64,000 nt of DNA from contig JAICTZ010000014.1 of assembly GCA_025936115.1 (NCBI GenBank), forward strand, positions 62,001-126,000. The letters are read 5' to 3'. A program made the position numbers and the translations under genes. The stretch's first letter is position 1. Each line of letters begins with the position of its first letter. The notes beneath the pieces were generated by a model that was not told the origin of the DNA, did not search any database, and saw only the letters and a program-made list of their open reading frames with translations. The stretch is from Polyangiaceae bacterium (GTDB taxonomy: Bacteria; Myxococcota_A; Polyangia; Polyangiales; Polyangiaceae). Shown here in pieces: positions 53,939 to 61,847 of this stretch.

Positions 53939-54166
53939 TCACTTCTGCGGCGGCGGTTCTTCGTCTACGGACGGATCGAAGCAATCGTAGTCGTCGTACG
54001 TACCCTGCTCGCGCGCCCACTCGAGCCAGTCCGGTCCGAAGAGCTCGATCGGATGCTGCGTGCGCTCCGTCCCGTTGCCGCACGCCAGGCTGTCGGCGCG
54101 ACAGTATTTGTCGCACCCCCAGCACACCCGCTCGGGGTGCTTGGGGTTCCACGCGATCTTGACCAT
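53939..54166 (-). CDS. DUF3079 small Cys-containing protein
   Basis: About 75 residues with the DUF3079 signature NPKHPERVCWGCDKYCRADS, ACGNGTERTQHPIELFG. Four Cys in C-x2-C-x3-C plus a later Cys suggest a metal site. Starts at 54166 (ATG) or 54181 (GTG) are both possible; homology begins after the ATG. The tail is acidic with a Pro-rich end. Function is unknown in the family. It lies alone on the minus strand. Confidence 0.85.
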   Translation of the reverse strand: MVKIAWNPKHPERVCWGCDKYCRADSLACGNGTERTQHPIELFGPDWLEWAREQGTYDDYDCFDPSVDEEPPPQK

Positions 54167-54353
54167 CGGCAGCGATCTCACACGTGTCGTTCAAAGCAAA
54201 GGCCGCGCCCGACGTCCGCCCGCGTGGAGCCGGGCGTAAGGCGCTGAGCGCAATTGTTTCGCGAGCACCGCGACGTGGGTGCAGCGTTTGCGTCAACCTG
54301 AGCGAAGGCGCGACCCGAGAGCGAATGCTCGTGCGAGCACGGTGGTCGCCCGG

Positions 54354-54923
54354 TTACGCCGGCTCGATTTTGGATGCGTCGACCGTCCGGCGCCGAGCCG
54401 GCACCGCCGTCAGGACGGCTTTCAGCGCGTCACCGCCGGCGGGCTTGACCAGGTGGGCATCGAACCCTGCTTCCTGGGAACGGCGCCGATCCTCGGCTTG
54501 CCCCCAGCCCGTGAGCGCGACGACCGTGGTGTGCCGCGCGCCGTACTCGGCGCGGATGCGGCGGACGACCTCGTGTCCGTCCATGCCCGGCATGCCGATG
54601 TCGAGCAGCACGAGATCCGGATCGTAACCGGCGTACTGCTCGAGCGCTGTCGCGCCGTCGTGCGCCACCTTCACCTCGGCGCCGAGGATTTCGAGCAGCA
54701 GGCCGAGCGTCTCGGCCGCGTCGACGTTGTCGTCTACGACGAGCACGCGCTTGCGCGCGTCGAGCGCGCTCTCCTTGCGCGCTTCGGTCGCCGCGGTCAC
54801 CTCGATCGGCGCGAGCGGCAGTCCCGCGGCGGTGAGCAAGCCGCTCCCGCGATTGAGGGTCTCGAGCGTACGTCCCTCGTCGCCCAGCGCGCTCCGCGGC
54901 CGTCTGCGTACTGGCTCCGCCAT
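54354..54923 (-). CDS. Stand-alone receiver domain response regulator
   Basis: The CheY-like receiver spans about residues 57-180: RVLVVDDNVDAAETLGLLLE, phospho-acceptor Asp in LVLLDIGMPGMDG, Thr in VVALTGWGQ and Lys in HLVKPAGGD. This form is typical of C-terminal receivers in hybrid kinases (LTGWGQAEDRRRSQEAGFDA). The first 55 residues are low complexity. There is no output domain. It may be a free regulator or the severed end of a hybrid kinase, and no kinase sequence is seen immediately upstream. Confidence 0.85.
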   Translation of the reverse strand: MAEPVRRRPRSALGDEGRTLETLNRGSGLLTAAGLPLAPIEVTAATEARKESALDARKRVLVVDDNVDAAETLGLLLEILGAEVKVAHDGATALEQYAGYDPDLVLLDIGMPGMDGHEVVRRIRAEYGARHTTVVALTGWGQAEDRRRSQEAGFDAHLVKPAGGDALKAVLTAVPARRRTVDASKIEPA

Positions 54924-55103
54924 ACGTTCCCTAGGGGCCCATGACGTAGCACGTACGAGTCTAGCGGCTTCTGTGACAATTTGTCTCGCTGCGCCTCAGC
55001 TATTCGTTGCGGGAGTCGAGGGGTTCGCGGAGCTCGCAGTGCACTGAGAGCCGGGGACAAGCACTGCACACCTCGATCTTGCGCATGGGTACACTCGCCG
55101 TTC

Positions 55104-55484
55104 ATGGAACGCGTCGTCGGCGTCGGTGGCATCTTCTTCAAGGCGAAGGACCCTGCGAAACTCAAGGCCTGGTACCGCGATCACTTGGGCCTCCCCGCTG
55201 ACGAGCAGGGAGAGACGATGTTCGCGACGCAAGGAGATCCGGGGCCGTGCCTCGTCTGGTCGCCGTTCCCCGCCGACACCACGTACTTCGAGCCGAGCAC
55301 GTCCGCGTTCATGATCAACTTTCGCGTCAAGGACCTGCGCGCGATGCTCGCGCAGCTGCGCGCTGCCGGAGCCGCCGTCGACGACAAGGTTCAAGAGGCG
55401 CCGTACGGAAAGTTCGGCTGGGTGATGGATCCCGAAGGAAACCGCATCGAGCTCTGGGAACCGCCGGCCGCGAGCTCGGGCTGA
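55104..55484 (+). CDS. VOC-family (glyoxalase/bleomycin resistance-like) protein
   Basis: A 126-residue protein with two betaalpha-beta-beta-beta units: VGVGGIFFKAKDPAKLKAWY, RDHLGLPADEQGETMF and FRVKDLRAMLAQLRAAGAAV, ending GKFGWVMDPEGNRIELWEPP. The terminal DPEGN-x-IELWEP motif carries the metal-ligand Glu. Family members include lyases, dioxygenases and resistance proteins, and the substrate is not evident. The ATG at 55104 is used; longer reading is Arg/Ser-rich noise. Confidence 0.88.
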   Translation: MERVVGVGGIFFKAKDPAKLKAWYRDHLGLPADEQGETMFATQGDPGPCLVWSPFPADTTYFEPSTSAFMINFRVKDLRAMLAQLRAAGAAVDDKVQEAPYGKFGWVMDPEGNRIELWEPPAASSG

Positions 55485-55561
55485 GCCCCGGGATTTCGCG
55501 CGCGTGCCGGGGCCCGCAAAATGACGAACGGTCGTAGGCCGCGTCGGCAACCTTGCCGGCG

Positions 55562-56866
55562 ATGCTCCCCGTAACTAGGCCAAGCCGGCCGTCTTTTCGT
55601 CCGAACCGCCTCAGTCTCGCCGCAGGGATCGGTGCCGTCCTATTGGCCGCGTGCGGCAGCAATACGACGGATGGATCGGCAGCGGGCGGCACGTCGAGTC
55701 TCGGCAGCGGGGGCGCGACGAGCGGAGCGGCGACCGGCGGCACAGCGACGGGCGGCACGTCCGCCGTCGGGTCCGGCGGTGTCTCGGCGAGCGGCGGCAC
55801 GCAGGGCACCGCGGCGACGGGCGGCACGCAGCTGATCCCGCTCGGTGGCACGACGGGCAGCGGTGGCGACGTGACAGGCGAGGGCGGCAACGCGGACGTG
55901 TGCGCGACGGTGAGCGCGAGCGCCGAGCTCGAGCCGGTGTTCTTGGCGTTCGCGTTCGACGTGTCGGGCAGCATGGGCAAGGGCGATCACCCGTGGCACG
56001 ACGCGACGCTCAAATGGGATCCCGTCGTTGCGGCGACGCGCGGCTTCTTCGAGGATCCCATGTCCGCCGGGCTGACGGCTTCCCTCACGGCGTTCCCGAT
56101 CGATGCGGACGACGACGAGCGTTGCGACGCGATGAGCTACACACATCCTGACGTCGATATGACCGAGCTGCCGTCGACGAAGTTCGGTGAAGCGCTCGAC
56201 GCCATTCGGGCGGAGGATTGGCGCGGCGGCACGCCGACGCTCGCCGTCGTCCAGGGCGTGCTCTCCCACGTCGCCGACTACCGCGTCGATCACCCCGGCC
56301 ACTACGTGCTCGTGCTCGTGACCGACGGGTATCCTCAGGACTGCGACGACGACAGCATCGAGTCGGTCGAAGACGCCGTGCACGCCGTCGCGAGCGACGT
56401 CCCGACCTACGTCATCGGCGTCAAGAACCCGCCGCTCACGGACGACGACGGCAACATGGCGCCCGACACGGTCTCTAACCTCGTCGGGGTGGCCGAGGCG
56501 GGCGGCACCGGCACCGCCTTCATCATCGACACGGGCGATCCGGCGAAGACGACGGCCGCGTTTCAGACGGCCGTCGATCACATTCGCGGCGTCGCGATCT
56601 CGTGCAGCCTCGACGTGCCGAAGCCACCCGACGGCCGCACCTTCGAGAAGGACCACGTGCTCGTGAGCTACACGAGCGGCGCCACCAAGACCGACCTCGT
56701 CTACGACGCCGACTGCACGGGCGACGGTGGCTGGCACTACGACGATCTCGACAAGCCCGCCCACGTCGTCCTCTGCCCGTCGACCTGCACGACCGTCCAG
56801 ACCGACTCCAAGGCCGCGCTTGCCGTCGGCTTCACGTGCGAAACGGTGATCAAGCTGCCGCGCTGA
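55562..56866 (+). CDS. VWA-domain surface lipoprotein
   Basis: Lipobox VLLAAC, Gly/Thr/Ser linker of about 70 residues, then a von Willebrand A domain with the MIDAS motif DVSGSMGK. The MIDAS Thr lies in RGGTPT, and VLVLVTDGYPQDC carries the acidic residue. The C-terminal 100 residues include DGGWHYDDLDKPAHVVLCPS followed by TC. A very similar end is encoded by the truncated minus-strand gene at the far right edge, so the two are paralogs. MIDAS-type VWA proteins bind protein ligands through a metal ion; here adhesion at the cell surface is likely. The ATG at 55562 is chosen over the TTG at 55553. Confidence 0.88.
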   Translation: MLPVTRPSRPSFRPNRLSLAAGIGAVLLAACGSNTTDGSAAGGTSSLGSGGATSGAATGGTATGGTSAVGSGGVSASGGTQGTAATGGTQLIPLGGTTGSGGDVTGEGGNADVCATVSASAELEPVFLAFAFDVSGSMGKGDHPWHDATLKWDPVVAATRGFFEDPMSAGLTASLTAFPIDADDDERCDAMSYTHPDVDMTELPSTKFGEALDAIRAEDWRGGTPTLAVVQGVLSHVADYRVDHPGHYVLVLVTDGYPQDCDDDSIESVEDAVHAVASDVPTYVIGVKNPPLTDDDGNMAPDTVSNLVGVAEAGGTGTAFIIDTGDPAKTTAAFQTAVDHIRGVAISCSLDVPKPPDGRTFEKDHVLVSYTSGATKTDLVYDADCTGDGGWHYDDLDKPAHVVLCPSTCTTVQTDSKAALAVGFTCETVIKLPR

Positions 56867-56888
56867 CACGGTGAGCGCGTCGGGAGGT

Positions 56889-57803
56889 TCAGCTCGCGCC
56901 GACCAACACGATTTTGCCGCCAATGCCGCCCTTTTCGGCGAGCCGGTGTGCCTCGGCCGCCGCGGCGAGTGGGAGCTTTTTGGCGATTGGCAGCGTGAGG
57001 CGTCCCTCGGCCACGGCACGGCCGAGCTCGGCCAAACGCTTCGAATCGGGGTGCGCGAGCATCGGGTGCACCACGAGCCCGCGCTCCTTGGCGCCCGGCG
57101 GTTCGCCGACGACGCTCCCGATCGTCCCGCCCCGCTTCACCTTGCTCAAAAGCTTCTGGATCGTCTCGCCCCCGACGGTGTCGGCGACGCAATCGAGCTC
57201 CGGAAGCGCTGCGACTTCCGCCTCGTCGTCGAGCGCCACGACCGCGTCCGCTCCGAGCTTTGCCGCTTCGCTCTTCTGCTTTCCGCGCACTCCGGCCCAA
57301 ACCTTGGCGCCGAGCGCCTTGGCCGCAAACACGGCGACACGCCCGACCGAGCCGAGCGCCCCCGTCACGAGCAACGCGTCCCCGGCGCGCGGCTTCGTTG
57401 CTTCTTCGACCAGCTGCGAGCCGGTCAAGAGCACGAGCGGCAGCGCCCCCGCATCCACGAGCTCGAGATTCGGCGGCACGTGTGCCCACGCGTCCACTCC
57501 CGCCACCACGAGCTCGGCGTAGCCGCGATTCACGAGGCCCATCACGCGGTCGCCGACCTTGAACCCCGACACCTCCTTGCCCAGCTCGAGGACGGTGCCC
57601 GCGCAGTCCCTGCCGAGAATCGCCGGCAATTCGAGCGGCATCCGTCCTTGCAGCGCGCCGCTACGGAGCTTCCAGTCGACCGGATTGATGCTCGCGCCGG
57701 ACATGCGCACCTTGAGCTCGCCCGGGCCGGCGCTAGGGTCGCTGACGTTGCGGAGCTCGAGTTGGCTCGGGTCACCGAACGCGGGGAGAACGACGGCTTT
57801 CAT
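56889..57803 (-). CDS. NADPH:quinone oxidoreductase-like zinc-free MDR protein
   Basis: A 304-residue medium-chain dehydrogenase/reductase of the quinone oxidoreductase (Qor/zeta-crystallin) type: MKAVVLPAFGDPSQLEL, GASINPVDWKLRSG, ILGRDCAGTVLELGKEVSGF, GDRVMGL, and nucleotide-binding ALLVTGALGSVGRVAVFAAK. Zinc-binding Cys are absent. Family enzymes reduce quinones or activated alkenes with NADPH. The ATG at 57803 starts the conserved N-terminus. It lies 138 bases downstream of the dioxygenase-reductase-b5 fusion on the same strand and could be part of that transcription unit. Confidence 0.9.
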   Translation of the reverse strand: MKAVVLPAFGDPSQLELRNVSDPSAGPGELKVRMSGASINPVDWKLRSGALQGRMPLELPAILGRDCAGTVLELGKEVSGFKVGDRVMGLVNRGYAELVVAGVDAWAHVPPNLELVDAGALPLVLLTGSQLVEEATKPRAGDALLVTGALGSVGRVAVFAAKALGAKVWAGVRGKQKSEAAKLGADAVVALDDEAEVAALPELDCVADTVGGETIQKLLSKVKRGGTIGSVVGEPPGAKERGLVVHPMLAHPDSKRLAELGRAVAEGRLTLPIAKKLPLAAAAEAHRLAEKGGIGGKIVLVGAS

Positions 57804-57941
57804 GATGGGAGAAGTGTACGCCGTTCGCGCAGCGTGAAGGTGTGGCGTGCTGCCACGGCGATCGGGCGCGTTGGTGAGCGTTCTTCTCGGGAAGCAAAAT
57901 GCTCGCTGAATGCGAGTGTGCCGTCTTGGCCGCACGCACTG

Positions 57942-60900
57942 TCAGCGACCGCCCGCAGCGAAGCGGAAGGCCGCGCTCACGCTGCGTGTGACGAACGTGG
58001 TCCGTCCTTCGTCGCGCTCGAGCCGCGTGACTTGCAGCTCGCCGAGGGCGCTCTCGAGCAACACGGCCGTGCGCTCGAAATGGGCCGTCAGCTCGAGGCG
58101 AAACTTGGCCATCGTCTCTTCGAACGCCTTGTCATTGCGTAGCGGAGCCTCGCGCGTGTCGACGACGATGCCGTAGGTGCGGTGCTCTTCGCCGAGCTTG
58201 GCGAGGAGCGCGTCGTTGTCGGCGGCGAGTGCAGGGAGTGAGAGCGCCGGTAACGGCGTGCGGTGGAGCACGGCGATGCGCTGCTCGGGGAACTCGTCGA
58301 GCACCCAGAATTCGCTCTCGTGCAAGCGGCGGACGTTCGCGGCCGGCCAGCGCGAGGAGGTGCGGCCGCGATGGAGCTGCGGCGCTCCGCGCAGGCGCCG
58401 CCACTGGGCGTCGAGCCGCTCGTAATATTCTTGGACGGCGGTGAGCGCTCGGCGGCACGTCGCGATCAGCGCCTGCGCGCCGAGCGTGCGCGTTTTGGTT
58501 TCGAACTCCTCGAAGACTTGGACTCCGTGCACGAGCACGCGCTTGAGCTCTTCGAGCAGCCGAGAATCTTCCTCGCGCGCGGTGGCGAGCAGCGGCAGCA
58601 TGAGCTCATCCTGCTCCATCCACTCCTGGACGTTGTCGACCAAGTCGCGCGACGTCGCCTTCACGTATTTGCTGCGCACGTCGCGACCGATGTGGGTCAG
58701 ACGCTCCTGCATCCAGGTTTCGCTCGCGTCCGGCGCGAACACGCCGCGCGTGATCGACCAGAGCGCCGGCAGGGTCTCGACGCGCAGCGGCTTGAGACAA
58801 TTCTGGAGGAAGCGAAAGTGCGTCTCGGCGGCGCGCGAGAGCTTGAAACGATCGCTGCCGTGCCGGGGCAACTCGGCCGGGCTCGTCAGGGAGCTCTGCA
58901 GCCCGAGGTCCACCGTGTGCGCGTTTTGCATTTCGACGACCAGGTGCAGCGCCCGCACCCATGCTTGATAGGCGGCTCGGCAGCTGATGGTGGTCGTTCC
59001 GTGCGGCCCCTTGATCTTCGCCGTGAACGCTTCGAAGGACAGCGGTCGAATGCGACCGATCTTGTACATCTCGCGCATGGCGTCGACGTCGGGTTGACGG
59101 CCGTGCGCGCGCTCGTACGCGTGAGTCGCGTCGATACCGGCGTAGGCCCGCACGATGGTGCGCCCGCCGGGGTGGAGCTCGGCGAACTCCGTCAGATCGT
59201 AGACGGATTGCTCGAGGATGACCCAGTAGCCCGCCTTGGGATTGTTTCGTTGCGCGACCTCCGACAGGGAGAGCCAGCGCGACTCGTCGGCAATGGGGCG
59301 GGCGTCGGTGTGAAGCTCGAAGACGAGTCGGCCTTCGCCGGAGAGCTGCCGCAACAAGTGCACGGCCCCCGTGCGCCGCGCGCCGGGTTCGGCTTCGAGC
59401 TCACGCTCGAACGCACGCGTGAGGGCGTCGACGACCGTCGACGCGAAGCCGCTGCGCCCACAGACGTAGACGCTCGCCCCCTGACCGCCGTCTTCCGGCG
59501 CCCGAACGAGATCCATGAGCTCGCGCGTGACGCTCGGGTCGGCGAGGAGCTCCTCGATTCTGCGGCGCGCTCCGGGTTTTGCCACGAAACCGCGCTCCGG
59601 ATCGAGCTCGAGCTCGGCGCCCTCGCGCGTGAAGGCGGCGCTCAGGCGGAATGCACCGGCCTCCGCGGCGGCCTTGAACTCCTGACCCAGCAAGAACTCG
59701 CCCGGAGTGCGCAGTGACAGAAATAGCCAGCAGAGTCCAGGCGCGCGCGTTCGAACGCGCTCGCGCACGAAGGCTCGGTACGGCGCGACGCCCGAGCCCG
59801 CCGCGAAGAGAACGAGCGGCCGCGAGGCGTCGCTCGGGGGTTGGAAGCGCGCGGGGCGCTCGATGCGGAACGCGACGGACCTCAGGTCCTCGAGTGCGTG
59901 AATCAAAAATGAAGATGCCGTCCCCTGCCGAGTGTCGTGGTTCGTCGTTGCGGAATCGCCTGCGACAGGCGGTCGCATGGTGAGCCGCGCCCGCTCGCTC
60001 GAGTATTCGAGTTCTCCCACCGTGAGCTCCAGCGTTCGCGGCGGCACGCCGGGAGTTTCCGGTTCGACGGCGGAAATCGAATAGAGCCGCGAGCGCTCGG
60101 GCGGGATCAGGCGCGCGAGGCGGTCATCGACGAGCCCCGTCTCGCTTTGCCAGAGGGACTTCGGTTCGAGACCGAACTCGGTGAGCAGTTCGAGCAGTTC
60201 CCAGAGCTCCCAGCGCTCGGTCGTGCCCATGCGGATTTGCGCGAGCAGCCGGGGATCCTGGGTCCGTGCGTGCAGCGCTTCGGCGACGCGAAGCGGCACG
60301 GGGCGCAGGGTACCGAAACGAAGCAGCTCGGACAGGGGCAGCGCGCGCGTATCCTCGGTGCCGAGCCTCTGCTTCATCGCTCGTTGCCATTCGTCGCTCA
60401 GCGGGATGCGCTCGCTGCCGGTCGCGCCCAAGGCTAGGAGCGTCTTTTCGACGATGGCGACGCGGTTCTCCGGCAACACGGCACAGCGGCTGCCGGCCCG
60501 AAAGCGCGTTCCGGCGCTCGCGACGTCGAGGATCACGCGCCGCACGCCGGACGCTCCCGCGGCGAGCGGAGGAACCACGTCCTCGACGGCGGCGCGCTCG
60601 TAAGAGCGAGGCCGGTGCGCGAGCCGCTCCATACGCGACGTCTCGAGCTCGCCGTCGACCTGCTCCCACGTGCGGTCCTTGAACGCGCCCGTGAAACCGC
60701 CGATCGTCACGGAACGACCGACTTTGAAGCCGAGCTCGAGGTAGCCGTAGACCTTCAGACGATGGCGGCCGAGAAAGCCGTGCTCGCCCGCGTAAAGCTC
60801 GATGGCTTCACGCAACGCTCCCGTGAGGCTCGGACTCCCCACGCGCTCGACGAAATCGATGACGGAGACGCTCGGGAGAGCAGCCAAAAACTCGCGCCAA

Positions 60901-61847
60901 AAGGGCGGATGCTGTCGGCCGAGCTCGACGATCTCGCGCCCGAGAAAAGAAGCATTTTGAGGGCGCTGAAAGAACGCGTCGAGCGCACCGAAAATCGGCG
61001 ACGACGTGCCGCTCGGGCCTTGATCGCCGGGGTGCAGGGGTACCGCGAGCGGAGCCACCGATTTGGCCCACACCACCGGATCGACGTACGTTTTACTGTA
61101 CGGATTGGGATTAATCTTGAGCAGCGACTCGGACACGATCCGATCGAGGCAGTCGATGATTTCTACGAGCGCGCGTTCGACCGCGGCCTCGTCGTCGTTC
61201 AGCACGGCGTCGTGAGCGACGACGAAAGCGCGCACGATGCTCGACGCGCGCGCCAAGATTTCGAGCTGCGTCAAGTAGAACACGCTCTCCTCACGATTGC
61301 CGATCGTGGGCAAGAGCAGGCGCATGTTCTCGACGGTCAACGGCTCCGGCTGCGCCGGGTCCGAGACTTGCCAGTTGTAAACGATGAGATCCGTGTAGGT
61401 GAGGACCTCTTGAGTCCGCTCGAGCCGCGCGCGCAGTTGTCGCCAGGGCGCTTGGATGGCGCGGGGTAGGGCCTCGGGGGGCGTGGGTTCGACGTACCAA
61501 TAGGCGTGCGCGAGCAACGCGAGCAACGCGCAGGCCCGCAAGAGCTCGGGCTCGTCGAGCTCGGGCGTCGAAGCGTCGAGCAGCGGGAGCTCGTGAACGC
61601 GCCTGCGCAGCGAGAGGTCGCGGTAGAGCAGCGGCAATTCGGCGGCGAGCTCGTCCCAAGCGGCGAAGGCACGACCGAGCTTGGTGAGCGGCGTGCTTTT
61701 CGGAACGAAGCCGTGGGACCAGGACAAAAATCCGCGATTTTCGTGGCCCGCGACCGCGTTGAAGCGCTCGGCTTGCCGCATCACGAGCCCCGCAGGCGAC
61801 CGAGCTCCGTCGAGCACGGCCGTTGGAAACGTCAAATAGTCGCTCAC
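57942..61847 (-). CDS. Fusion: IDO-like dioxygenase, FAD/NAD(P)H reductase, cytochrome b5, helical and STAS-like regions
   Basis: This 1301-residue soluble protein has five parts. (1) Residues 1-400 resemble the indoleamine 2,3-dioxygenase/PrnB superfamily: VLTYTDLIVYNWQV, ESVFYLTQLEILA, HPPFWREFLAALPS, and FLGRHRLKVYGYLE with His362 in the place of the proximal heme ligand, then IGGFTGAF. (2) About 435-820 is a P450-reductase/CysJ-type FAD and NAD(P) module without FMN domain: RLYSIS (587-592), GTASSFL, FAAGSGVAPYRAFV and YVCG. (3) About 855-935 is cytochrome b5: HPGG (His892) and second ligand His915. (4) About 955-1145 is helical and unassigned. (5) About 1165-1290 is STAS-like. In mammals IDO is reduced by b5 and P450 reductase, so the fusion looks like a self-sufficient oxygenase; that is inference. 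The GTG start overlaps the kinase stop (GTGA). Confidence 0.8.
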   Translation of the reverse strand: MSDYLTFPTAVLDGARSPAGLVMRQAERFNAVAGHENRGFLSWSHGFVPKSTPLTKLGRAFAAWDELAAELPLLYRDLSLRRRVHELPLLDASTPELDEPELLRACALLALLAHAYWYVEPTPPEALPRAIQAPWRQLRARLERTQEVLTYTDLIVYNWQVSDPAQPEPLTVENMRLLLPTIGNREESVFYLTQLEILARASSIVRAFVVAHDAVLNDDEAAVERALVEIIDCLDRIVSESLLKINPNPYSKTYVDPVVWAKSVAPLAVPLHPGDQGPSGTSSPIFGALDAFFQRPQNASFLGREIVELGRQHPPFWREFLAALPSVSVIDFVERVGSPSLTGALREAIELYAGEHGFLGRHRLKVYGYLELGFKVGRSVTIGGFTGAFKDRTWEQVDGELETSRMERLAHRPRSYERAAVEDVVPPLAAGASGVRRVILDVASAGTRFRAGSRCAVLPENRVAIVEKTLLALGATGSERIPLSDEWQRAMKQRLGTEDTRALPLSELLRFGTLRPVPLRVAEALHARTQDPRLLAQIRMGTTERWELWELLELLTEFGLEPKSLWQSETGLVDDRLARLIPPERSRLYSISAVEPETPGVPPRTLELTVGELEYSSERARLTMRPPVAGDSATTNHDTRQGTASSFLIHALEDLRSVAFRIERPARFQPPSDASRPLVLFAAGSGVAPYRAFVRERVRTRAPGLCWLFLSLRTPGEFLLGQEFKAAAEAGAFRLSAAFTREGAELELDPERGFVAKPGARRRIEELLADPSVTRELMDLVRAPEDGGQGASVYVCGRSGFASTVVDALTRAFERELEAEPGARRTGAVHLLRQLSGEGRLVFELHTDARPIADESRWLSLSEVAQRNNPKAGYWVILEQSVYDLTEFAELHPGGRTIVRAYAGIDATHAYERAHGRQPDVDAMREMYKIGRIRPLSFEAFTAKIKGPHGTTTISCRAAYQAWVRALHLVVEMQNAHTVDLGLQSSLTSPAELPRHGSDRFKLSRAAETHFRFLQNCLKPLRVETLPALWSITRGVFAPDASETWMQERLTHIGRDVRSKYVKATSRDLVDNVQEWMEQDELMLPLLATAREEDSRLLEELKRVLVHGVQVFEEFETKTRTLGAQALIATCRRALTAVQEYYERLDAQWRRLRGAPQLHRGRTSSRWPAANVRRLHESEFWVLDEFPEQRIAVLHRTPLPALSLPALAADNDALLAKLGEEHRTYGIVVDTREAPLRNDKAFEETMAKFRLELTAHFERTAVLLESALGELQVTRLERDEGRTTFVTRSVSAAFRFAAGGR

